DNA from: Cryptomeria japonica
Taxonomy: Eukaryota > Streptophyta > Pinopsida > Cupressales > Cupressaceae
Direction: 5' to 3'
Length of the DNA: 64,000 nt
Assembly (NCBI RefSeq): GCF_030272615.1
Contig: NC_081410.1
Span: 119,846,640 to 119,910,639 of the forward strand
The stretch's first letter is position 1, and each line of letters opens with the position of its first letter. A program made the translations under genes and the position numbers. Positions 56,301-64,000 of the stretch are shown piece after piece. Below the pieces are notes generated by a model, which was not told where the DNA came from, did not search any database, and saw nothing but the letters and a program-made list of their open reading frames with translations.

Positions 56301-59300
56301 AACTCGGGAAAAACTCGACGAAAAACTCGGCAACTTAAAAACACGCTTAAATTTAATTAAAAATGTATTTTTTTTGCAAAATTTAATGAGAAGATGCATC
56401 CAATGAGTCAATAAATGAGAACACAAAAGAAACAAGCTGAGTCTAGATATATTTAAACGCAAAGTGGGGGTACAAAATCACATCCTAATGAGAAATGCTG
56501 ATGGCTAGAAGCAAAATAGTAAATACTTTTTGTAGAACTAAAAGTAAATACATCAATATAATTACATCTTCCTCTTCCCAACTCTAGTAAAAACTAGGGG
56601 AGAGGTAGAACTAGAGGGTCTAGTCCTAGAAGTCTATTGTGGGCGTGCCGCGTGATTGTGCCTCCTTGCTCGGTATGACTGGCTTAGGCTGTGGCTCGTC
56701 CTCCATCCTATATGTAGCTTTGCCTCTAGCTGCACCTGGCACTAGCAATGACTCATCCTCCTCATCCTCCTCAATGTCATCCAGTGTGAAACCAAATCCA
56801 CCCCCTTCCTCTTCCATAACTTGCCTCTCCAAATCATTGACGTCATCCTCTGTAAACAATAAGGCTGATCCTACGTTGTCCAATCATTGTAAGGATCCAT
56901 ATCATCCAAATCAATTGGCCCAGTTGGTGCTTCCTCTACCTTTGTTATGCGCAATCGAAGATTATATTGCACAAAGACAAGGTCATCAAGGTGTTTTTGG
57001 GCTAACTTGCTCCTCTTCTTCGTGTGGATGGCCTTAAACAAGCTCCAATTGCGCTCACAACTGGATGAACTACAAGGCTGACATAAGATTTTGAGGGCAA
57101 TTTTTTTGAGATTTGGGGTATTTCCACCCCAACTTTGCCACCAAGCATTTGCAAAATAAAATTAGGTTGAGGGTAGCACCCCTCGTGGGGGTCTGAGGGT
57201 GAGAAATAGAGGGGTAGAGAGATAGGTCTAGATCTTGGGGGAGAGAGGAGAGAGTGAGATGGAGAGTGGTAGAGAGGGGGATAGAGGAAGAGTGATAGGG
57301 AGATAGAAGGGTTTAAAATTCGCGACAGATAAAGTGAGTGAGATAGAGAGAGCGAGAGAATGCTAATAGGAGCCTGTTGATTACTGAAATTTGACTATCT
57401 GAAAATTTAAAAGATCTTCTAAAACCTAGAATTTGCATTATAACTCCTAGAGATCTGAAACCACTCTCAAACATCCTGTCTATATATACATGAAATATAA
57501 CTTAAAGTATAAGAAAGGAAAAAGACATAAATTAGATAATTTTTGACATGTTTGGGCCTTTTTTTTAATGCAGCCGAGTTTTTCCTGGAAACTCGCCAAA
57601 AACTCAGCGAGTTTTTCCTAAGAACTCGACGAGTTTCTTTTGCAAGTTAAAGTTGTAAATACTCGCCAAGCAAAAAAACTTGCGAGTTTTTGAAAACTCA
57701 CAAAGTTTTTGGCGAGTAGTCCATCTATGCTTTAAGTTATATTTCATGTATATATTGGTAGGATGTTTGAGAGTGGTTTCAGATCTCTAGGAGTTATAAT
57801 GCAAATTCTAGGTTTTTGAAGATCTTTTAAATTTTCAGACTTAGTCAAATTTTTGTAATCAGTAGGCTCCTATTAGCATTCTCTCGCTCTCTCTATCTCA
57901 CTCACTTTATCTGCTCCGAATTTTAGACCTATCTATCTTCCTATTACTCTTCCTCTATCCCCTCTCTCTACCACTCTCTATCTTACTCTCTCCTCTCTCC
58001 CCCAAGATCTAGACCTATCTCTCTACCCCTCTCTCTCTCACCCTCAAACCCTAGTAAGTGGTGCTACCCTCAACCTAATTTTGGCGAGCTGGAGAACCCA
58101 CATTGGACTCCTAGAACTAGACCCTCTAGTTCTATCTCTCCCTTGGTTTTCACTAGAGCTGGAAAGAGGAAGATGTAGTCTTCTCTTTAGTTTGTTCATT
58201 GTTGTTTTTCACATTTGGACATATCATTATATGTAATTTTGTAAACATTTATAAACTTATGCTGCTATTATACATTTTAAAGTTTGAAACTAGGAGTATG
58301 AATGATGAATTTTCAAATATTGAGTGTTTGTAGATCATATGACATGTGCAATGTTTCAATTATGGCTCTTATGTTCTCTAAATGCATTAATTTCATTATG
58401 TTTTTTTGTAAAACTACAGTTTTTTTTTTTGCCGAGTCCTTCACGAGTCTGAGTTCGATTTTTTGGTTTGCTGAGTCCGAGTTTTAAAACTTTGCTTAAA
58501 GCAACGTCCAACTTAGGCTGGCATCTCTATCCTAACGCTACATAGATAGAATATTTTAGTGTATAAACAAAAGGCCGCCAAGACAGTATGATCCCTATCC
58601 TTCCAAAAAGGAATATACAACACAAAATCATATCTCTTAATCCAATAGCCATAAGTAGAATTTATCATAAGGGGTAAGAGATTTAACACTGCATATGCAT
58701 TAACAGATCAAATTATCCAAATCAAACTTCAAGTGACGAGGACAAGATTTAACAACACTTTGATTAAATCAAAATGTTTCAACAGATATACAGCTGCAAA
58801 TGACTTCAAAGGTTTAAAAAGACATTGAATTTCACAATGAAAACTAATAAGGAGATGGCAAGTTCCCTAGGAAAAAGACCCTTTGTATGGACAAATTTAC
58901 AATACTATCCTAAATCAAGGCAGTGGAAAAAGAGTGTGCCACATGCATATATCCTAGCCGAAAAAAATGAAGAGGAAATCCTGATTAAACAAGTGTTGAA
59001 TCCTCAGAATAATCCTTGCCAGAAGATAGTCTTAACAGTCATGACTTGGCAGACCTAATTTTGACTCGGATAAGGCAACTTTCTTTTATGTGAGGTGCCA
59101 CCTCTTTTTTCATCTTTTCTTTTATGAGGGGAGCAAAAGGTTACTAAACCTTATGCGGCATATATGCAGTTAAAATCAAAGGATTAGCATTTTCTTTCAA
59201 ATTTCACTTTTTTTATTTTTAAGTACTTCTTTCACGGGAAAAGCTAACAGCAAAAATAAGGTAGAAAATTTTCTACAATAGAATCAGAAAATTATAAAAA

Positions 59301-59619
59301 ACAATTGCTTAAAACTAGTCTAAATAAAATGGAAACAATTAATAACAGTGTGATAACCTCCGACTGTAGTTTACTTAAAGACTAAGTTCACAAGATGCTA
59401 GAATACTTGATTATTAAACTCGTAATGAAGCTAAAAGCCCGAAGTCTCGTGTGGATCAAAATTAAAAAGCTCAATTGAAGAAAAAAGTACAAGATATACA
59501 CTACCTGTATTTTTCTATTCTCTATTTTTTCAATCAACGTAATCCAAGTGCTATCTTCAATAGGAATATGATTTGGCAATCCTGTCCGATTGAGGTGCTC
59601 CCATTCAATTTTCAAGAAA
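47201..59619 (-). CDS. Ulp1-type SUMO protease, 3' part of gene (three exons seen)
   Basis: Cysteine protease of the Ulp1/C48 family, which processes SUMO precursor and removes SUMO from nuclear proteins. Three exons fit with consensus splice sites and matching phases: 59619-59505, 47507-47400 and 47302-47201. Together they give the last 108 residues of the catalytic domain, including active-site Gln and Cys (PQQ...DCG). The order of blocks (FLK.EW, PQQ.N..DCGLFVL, FIERFI..AP, WFRP.EAS.LR) matches plant OTS1/OTS2-like (ULP1c/d) proteins. The catalytic His and Asp must lie in upstream exons beyond 59619, which I did not find in the window. The 12-kb intron contains hAT elements on the same strand. 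Coding looks intact where visible. Confidence 0.85.
47400..47507 (-). CDS. Ulp1-like SUMO protease, active-site Cys exon
   Basis: 108 bp, 36 codons, between acceptor TTTTCTCAACAG and donor GTAGGT. It reads VPQQDNSYDCGLFVLYFIER and continues FIKDAPPRIRREDLNM. The Cys of DCG is the nucleophile and the Gln of PQQ shapes the oxyanion hole in this family. Confidence 0.92.
47508..48919. other. SUMO protease intron, proximal part
   Basis: No exon recognised. A 64-codon minus-strand frame at 48418-48224 (with LLVARQHPFRRTIDLELAAK) has some protein texture but no homology or splice support. Intron continues to 59504. Confidence 0.5.
48920..53463 (-). pseudogene. hAT transposase (BED/DUF659/hAT C-terminal), N-terminus present four times
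   Basis: Reading down from ATG 53463 (MPTSSTPWVDPTLKK), four tandem units each run from VDPT through a degenerate BED finger (only in units 3 and 4), PIPKA, a Lys/Gln-rich linker, IARCLYANGL and YYQQMVKEINEAPKGYKDPS to the DUF659 start. The core then continues once: EEVG..NIVQVI, GLLAEKHY, VEEIQTFITSHHMSQGIF, RPCLGEIYDGIDSMIENMK, KSIKERWNKM, LNPKYY, the dimerisation block WWNFHGQ and KRNRLHLKKAEDLVYVHLNL, ending in an acidic tail with TAA at 48920. Stops and frameshifts throughout, so inactive. It lies in the SUMO protease intron, same strand. Terminal inverted repeats not found. Confidence 0.85.
50401..53447 (-). repeat. four tandem copies of the hAT N-terminal coding unit
   Basis: Unit starts, marked on plus by AATGGTGATCATGAGAATGT-like sequence, are at 50401, 51100, 51781 and about 52609, giving periods of 699, 681 and 828 bp; the last unit ends near 53447. 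Units at 50401 and 51100 lack about 130-150 bp covering the BED finger and share the same breakpoint (GATGGAAAATTT). Junctions join the DUF659 start (ANILMITI-like) directly to VDPT of the next unit. Confidence 0.9.
53464..53859. other. intronic spacer upstream of the hAT pseudogene
   Basis: AT-rich; should contain the hAT promoter and terminal repeat, but no TIR or 8-bp duplication was identified. Confidence 0.35.
53860..54740 (+). pseudogene. unidentified coding remnant in the intron
   Basis: Plus-strand pieces with protein texture in changing frames: ANEEAKLASIVTRNGNIIYF (about 53970-54030), LTSGLMFLDMLIEGELSI (about 54255-54310), MPPYSSVWDFMHNPALHIPL (from 54357) and EIVKAIKEINEAINQVGGKT (about 54604-54663). 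Opposite in strand to the host gene. Probably an old transposon protein; family not recognised. Confidence 0.35.
54741..55863. other. intronic stretch with short GGAGACG repeats
   Basis: GGGGTACTTGGAGACGC occurs near 54914 and 54978, and GGAGACATCC, GGAGACGACAG and GGAGACATGTTTCC motifs recur at 55430-55560. The frames across 55352-55593 have no recognised homology. Confidence 0.35.
56565..56640. repeat. outer inverted-repeat block of the foldback (left)
   Basis: Reverse complement matches 58104-58180 (ACTAGACCCTCTAGTTCTA and GGAAGAGGAAGATGTA blocks). It represents the element region just 3' of the transposase stop. Confidence 0.8.
56626..57160 (-). pseudogene. hAT transposase C-terminal exon
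   Basis: Reading down from 57160: ANAWWQSWGGNTPNLKKIAL, then LCQPCSSSSCERNWSLFKAI, HTKKRSKLAQKHLDDLVFVQ and YNLRLR, the conserved hAT dimerisation domain with the CERNWS signature; then an acidic tail (MDNVGSALLFTEDDVNDLER, EEDEEDES) in a frame shifted after a TAG near 56890. Everything upstream of the WW block is deleted at about 57160, where the foldback arm begins, so this cannot encode transposase. The coding it does keep is well preserved. Confidence 0.88.
57161..57510. repeat. left arm of a 350-bp inverted repeat
   Basis: Pairs with 58080-57728: ATTAGGTTGAGGGTAGCACC against GGTGCTACCCTCAACCTAAT at the outer ends, and CATGAAATATAACTTAAAG against CTTTAAGTTATATTTCATG at the inner ends, with a GA-rich/CT-rich middle. 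By eye well above 85% matched. Confidence 0.9.
57728..58080. repeat. right arm of the 350-bp inverted repeat
   Basis: CT-rich arm containing TCTCTCTACC tracts and AAACCCTAG; resembles a transposon promoter or 5' leader. The loop between the arms is about 215 bp and is packed with ACTCG motifs. Confidence 0.9.
58503..59504. other. SUMO protease intron, distal part
   Basis: No exon recognised; the plus-strand frame 58825-59058 lacks support. The donor side of the following exon is at 59504-59501. Confidence 0.5.
59505..59619 (-). CDS. Ulp1-like SUMO protease, upstream exon
   Basis: 115 bp, acceptor ATGTTTACAG upstream, donor GTAGTG downstream. Phase 1 entry, then FLKIEWEHLNRTGLPNHIPI and EDSTWITLIEKIENRKIQ. 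The FLK-EW-LN start and the RKIQ end joining directly to VPQQ match plant Ulp1 proteases. The preceding exon, whose last two bases complete a codon with T, is not located. Confidence 0.85.
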
Positions 59620-60380
59620 CTGTAAACATGCAATAGAATAAAGTTGAATGATATAGGTAAAAGATTTATTTTTAAAATTTCCTAACATTATGAGTGAATC
59701 TTCTAAAAATATGAAATATCTCAATGTTTATTCTTGTAGGGTGCATAATATCCAAGTATATGGATTTGACACAAAAAACATCTCTTTGGATATGCTTTTA
59801 ATATACTCGACTTCATGAATGTGGTTTACAATTCCTTTCAAAGTTTGTTGTGATAGGGCCTAAACTCTTTCTTTCAGCTCGTTTGTTTTACTGTCAGACA
59901 AAAATGGTTTGGTTTATTTTTGAGTTCATCATGTAATGTCAAAAGTGCATAATAGGAGACTTGATGGTTGCAGTCCTTGTACTAATATTGCACATATCAT
60001 TTGATTGACTTAAGTTTTACATTTACTGTGATGGGGATTCAGGTCTACCAAGGTCTGGAGAAGTGATGCATGGTCCCCATCAACTATAGTTACATTGAAA
60101 ATTATTTCTCTATAAGCTTAAAACTACTTATAGATCCCAGAAGTACCAGTTTAGACAGTTGAATCTAAACTTGCCAAAAATAAGTATACTAACAGGGCCT
60201 TATTCACCTATGCACTATTCTCTTTTAAGTGATTTACAATAAAATGTCACACCGATATTTTTTGTGGTACCTCAATACATTTCATGTGATGAAGACATTT
60301 ATATTATTTTGGGGAAATATTATATTTGAGTATTGTGTGAACATCATGCTGTAATGAAATGAACTTGTTTATGACTAATT
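59620..60380. other. upstream intron of the SUMO protease gene
   Basis: No exon with the HWSL (catalytic His) or DSLG (catalytic Asp) blocks recognised here or up to the window end. Confidence 0.4.
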
Positions 60381-60523
60381 CAAGTTGAATTCATGAAATT
60401 TCCAGAGTCCATAATAATTTGCTTGTTATTCTTCTGGATTCGACCATGTAGATTTTGATGTTGCCAAAATCTAAAATCTACATGATCGAAAACTAGAAGA
60501 ATAACAAGCAAAATAATTCAACT
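60381..60523. repeat. 143-bp foldback, MITE-like hairpin
   Basis: CAAGTTGAATT at 60381 faces AATTCAACTT at 60514-60523, and GCTTGTTATTCTTCTGGATT (60421) with the following 18 bases pairs with 60474-60510. Loop about 15 nt. No coding. Could be a small MITE or an miRNA-like precursor. Confidence 0.75.
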
Positions 60524-60863
60524 TACAATCAGTCCGACTTATTTCAAGGTATGATAAATTCAATTTGGTCTGATTACAGCAATTTTATAAATGATTTATT
60601 ATTGATTTCATTTATATAATGGGTTATTAATTGAATTGTTTGCTAAGCTGTGTTTGTGAGGTACTATGTCCTTGACTAGAGAGAGAATATCATGAGGGAT
60701 GATAATCTTATGGATAAGCAGTTCTGTTGGCAGAAAATAAGGTAATATAAATTTAAGTAGGTTGTGTATTCTATGTTTCATACTCTTCAATCACTGGTCA
60801 CTCAGCCAGTTGTTGAGGAGTAGTTTTCCCAATCAATGTTGAAGATCTGTCATGGTTGTGGGG

Positions 60864-61283
60864 TTGGTACCTTGCTTGGACCATAGGGCGTTAAGTTGGG
60901 ATTTGTTAGGCATTCCAAATATTACTAATGATATAAACATGACAGTAGACATGATGCTTGTTTAAATGTTTTAGGGGAAACCATTGTTTATCCTAGCCAC
61001 CTGAGACTCTAAACCACTCTCCTAAACACCTAAACCACGAGGTTTGACCTTATCAAAAGAGGGCCGTGTAGTTGGTACCTTACTTGGATTGCATTATGTT
61101 AAGTAATTCCAGGTTTGTCATGCATTCATGATATTAGTAATGATATATAATTTTATAAATGACAATAGACATACTATGTTTACATGTTTTAGGGGGGAAC
61201 ATTGTTTAGCCTAATCACCCTAGATTCTAAACCACTCTACTAAACACCTAAACCACATGAGGTTTGACCTAATCAAAAGAGGG
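60864..61283. repeat. 208-bp tandem duplication
   Basis: TTGGTACCTTGCTTGGA at 60864 and TTGGTACCTTACTTGGA at 61072 start two units that share CTAAACCACTCTCCTAAACACC- and GGTTTGACCT-AATCAAAAGAGGG-type blocks; about 80% alike by eye. Confidence 0.8.
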
Positions 61284-61783
61284 AAAATGTGGAATTGGAA
61301 AAATGGAAACATTCATGTAACGACCCTAGCTAAAATATTCATATAGATTCTTTAGATCTTGAATAATGCAATGAAAATCATCCACCACATTCATACAAAA
61401 TAATTAGATCCAAAATGCTCATATGAAATAAATACATCTGCACATATAACTTAGCTGGAACAGAGTATTTCATTCAAAATTCGAAAAGCTCATTTGAACA
61501 ATTACAAGATTTGTTGCTTCAATGGTTTGTTGATAACATCTATTTATATTAAGTCACCTGGTGGGGTCTGATTATCGTCATTCATCATCAGTATCACTCT
61601 TGTGCAGTCAATTTTCGCATCTTGACCATTTCCGCAACTTAGGTACAATTTTGAGCTATACTTAATTAATTTTACTAAGGCTGCCATTTTCATTAAAATA
61701 ATTTATCAGGCAGCGCAGTATAATAGCTCGATGGAAAGAGAATGGAAAGTTTTAAATGTTGGACGCTTAACCTTGCGCTTTAA
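61284..61783. other. spacer without recognised features
   Basis: No coding texture on either strand. Confidence 0.35.
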
Positions 61784-62250
61784 GTGCCTGGAATAATTAA
61801 AGAAATCACTTTTCGGGGTTATAAGGGTCAATTAAATTATAAAGTGATTATATCATGCACTTTTCTGAAAGTTCCCAGTATGGTTATAAAACAGGCTAAG
61901 GGCTCATTTGTGGAGATACAAAAGATTGAGAGCTTGTTTCACTTCTTTGTGGAGGTTCAGAGATTTGTGCCTATGGCCAAAATCTTGCCTGTGGGGCAAA
62001 AACCCCAAATGGTTTATTGGAGCTGAGGACGAAAACCATTTGCTTCACTAGAGCAGTTCCACACTAGAATCAACAAGGCACTAAAGGTTGGAGTGGGGAC
62101 GAAAATCCTCATTCATGGTGCATCTTTGTAGGCAAATCCAGTCAAGGTTTTGCATTTGTACATAAAGAGGTTCTTAGTTGGGTATTAGGATTTATTGATT
62201 GAAGATACAAAATTTGTTAAGTCTCTTTATAGAGACAAATTTTCAAAGGT
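61784..62250 (+). other. unidentified coding-like segment
   Basis: An 80-codon frame (61784-62026) with SFVEIQKIESLFHFFVEVQR and MAKILPVGQKPQMVYWS, continued past its stop by KALKVGVGTKILIHGASL and VKVLHLYIKRFLVG. It reads like a decayed protein, plus strand. Family not recognised. Confidence 0.3.
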
Positions 62251-63639
62251 TTGACGATATGCAAATAATTAAGTTAAGCACATGTGAATGTCATTATTTC
62301 TCCAATCTTGGATGTGGATGATGGAATTTTTTTTTGAAAAGGACATCTTGGATGAACGGTTCTAATAGCTGATCAATTACTTTTAGCAAGATTGTGAAAG
62401 TTTCTTGGGACACCACTTCAGAATAGCAGGTTGATAGATATTGTTGCCTCACAATTGGTTTTCAATCTTCACGTCAGAATTGCTTAGTGCTGGAAGTTTT
62501 GGTTTAATTCTTATGTGTTTGCTGGAGATGCGTTCATAGAGGAACTTTAGCTGGGCGATAGTTGTTCTCTTCTCTTTGGTGCTGGAGTTCATTCCTTTGG
62601 AACTATTCGCTGTCCATATCTGCACATATATAACTGCTTTGGGTGTATGGGAAGAGCAGTTCGAGTCCAAATAAGAAGATAATTGTTGTCATAAATTAAC
62701 GTACTGATGCTATGCATTCTTTCATTCAGCTCCAGCTGTTGAAGGTTATTAGAGACCAGCCTGTGCATGTGTTTGAGGAAATTATTACACTGCAATAAAA
62801 GGTCAGAAAATTAGATTTTCTGCTCTCTTGCACTCTGCTGTTTGGAAGTTTCAGTCTTGTGTTGAATTTATATTTGTTGATGTTTGAAATACTATTATCT
62901 GTTGTTGGTAATTTAATGTTGCAACATGGTACTTCTTCAATGTTCACACATTATTGAATGAAAGTTTATTCACACCTGAGAACTCTTAACTCTCCATTCC
63001 TGAGAATACGCAAACCGTTTGACATTATTACTCATTGGAAGGATAGTGCAAAAAAATAATAATTGAGTATATCAGGGGTGGCCTCTTACAATAACATACA
63101 AAAATACATGCACATATGTTTATATAAACTTGTACTCATACTTGAGGCCTCAAACTAATCTATGTTCTTAACTTCTTATACTAGGACTGGCAACTTATCT
63201 TTGTTGGTTTTATAGAGTTGTTTTATTTTGTTTGGAAATCTCTACGTGGAGTTCATCGATATTCAATTTTCAAGCTAAGGGTTAGCTATATGGAGTTTAG
63301 GCTCTTTGCCCTTGAATAAATTTCATATGAAGCATAATTGTGGGATTTAAAATTAGTTAGGGTTTCATCAACTCTAAATGTTCTGTTTGTAGGTTAAGCG
63401 TTGGGGTTCTAGCTTTTATGATTTTATCTATTTCTAATATTATAATTGAAAGCCATTGATATTATTATATTAATATTATATAATTATTAATTTAAAAAAG
63501 GTTTAAAAGTTAGCAATTGTCAAATCTAAAAGCATGAAAGTGCATTTTTTGAAAGGTTTGGAGGAGTCTTGAAGCTTGGTTAACACCCTATTGAAGCTAA
63601 CGAAGATGACTCACAATGACACCTAGCAATATCTTTTGT
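62251..63639. other. AT-rich stretch without a supported gene
   Basis: Minus-strand frames at 62449-62947 overlap one another in different phases and have no homology I recognise. The gene's upstream exons may lie beyond the window. Confidence 0.3.
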
Positions 63640-64000
63640 ACAGGTTAGTCTTAATTTATGAGAAGCATGCGATATGGAAGAGGAAGGGTTGTACCATCAT
63701 GACTGGTGGTTGGACTGATAGAATAAGCAGAGCACTACTGAATTTTCTTGTTTCTTCCTCAAGTAGTTGTACTTTGTACAATCTATTGATTTAGTGATTA
63801 AGACTTTTAAAATTTAAAATTTAATTTTATCGAATCACTGATTTTTTTCTTTTTCAGGTGGCACAACGTTCTTGAAGTCAATTGATGCTTCAGGAAACAC
63901 AAAAAAATGTTGAGTTTCTTTGTGAGGCCTTGGAAGAAGTGTTGGCCAAGGTGGGTGAGGAGAACGTGGTACAGTGTTAGACAATTCAAATAACCGGAAG
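63640..64000 (+). pseudogene. hAT transposase DUF659 fragment, runs off the window
   Basis: GCTIMTGGWTDRISRALLNF then LVSSSSSCTL (about 63686-63775) is the DUF659 start; after an AT-rich gap ending in the acceptor-like TTTTTCTTTTTCAG (63845-63858) the domain resumes as GTTFLKSIDASG, and after a frameshift VEFLCEALEEVLAKVGEENV, then VQC and a stop. Same transposase class as 48920-53463 but opposite strand and a distinct sequence. The 3' part lies beyond the window. Confidence 0.85.

Larger units (their letters stand above)
55872..58494. mobile_element. hAT element with a foldback interior
   Basis: Terminal inverted repeats: CATAGTTTTAAAACTCG at 55872 and, on the other strand, CAAAGTTTTAAAACTCGG ending at 58494. 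The flanks CTTAGAGC (55864-55871) and CTTAAAGC (58495-58502) form an 8-bp duplication with one mismatch, the hAT hallmark. Inside are a minus-strand hAT C-terminal exon and two large inverted-repeat arms. Subterminal regions are full of short ACTCG(C/A)GAG-type motifs in both orientations, typical of transposase-binding regions. The structure looks like two deletion derivatives of one family joined head to head. It lies in the SUMO protease intron. Confidence 0.8.

Noticed and set aside
56639-57037. 132-codon plus-strand Ser-rich frame
   Set aside because: Antisense of the hAT C-terminal exon; the Ser run is the complement of its acidic tail.

Overview
This is a eukaryotic, nuclear, plant window: AT-rich and spliced, with a captured chloroplast psaB fragment, plant-type L1 LINEs (endonuclease, RT, zf-RVT, RNase H), Ty1/copia-type LTR elements primed by initiator tRNA-Met, and hAT elements of the BED/DUF659 class. 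The density of old nested transposons and one intron of about 12 kb suggest a gymnosperm; that assignment is inference.

Layout. 1-10 kb: AT-rich, no firm gene, short tandem duplications, possibly two terminal exons near 1.4-1.7 kb. 10-22.4 kb: two minus-strand LINEs (A: 10.1-15.5 kb; B: about 18.1-22.4 kb), an ORF1-only LINE on the plus strand (15.7-17.7 kb) and a tiny LINE tail with an 18-bp target duplication. In both A and B a homologous third reading frame (about 240 codons, no recognised domain) lies downstream of RNase H on the same strand. 22.4-30.7 kb: an 810-bp-spaced direct repeat, then an unidentified minus-strand coding remnant split by a non-autonomous copia-like element (24849-29209), itself split by a 1.6-kb LTR element (27050-28648). 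30.9-36.7 kb: a plus-strand LINE (C) with ORF1 and ORF2 overlapping by ATGA; its RT is interrupted by a 334-bp TRIM whose two 135-bp LTRs each contain a tRNA-like sequence with Pol III A and B boxes. 36.7-43.2 kb: repeat-family copy, microsatellites, an unidentified remnant, and a copia gag-protease relic split by a solo LTR that holds the psaB fragment.

47.2 kb to at least 59.6 kb (minus): the only recognisable host gene, the 3' part of a Ulp1-type SUMO protease. Its long intron contains a hAT transposase pseudogene whose N-terminal half is tandemly present four times (48.9-53.5 kb) and a hAT element with a foldback interior (55.9-58.5 kb). The window ends in another hAT fragment (63.6-64.0 kb).

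Most interesting: the TRIM with tRNA-like LTRs, the extra LINE reading frame, the quadruplicated hAT N-terminus, and the plastid insert flanked by a 56-bp duplication.
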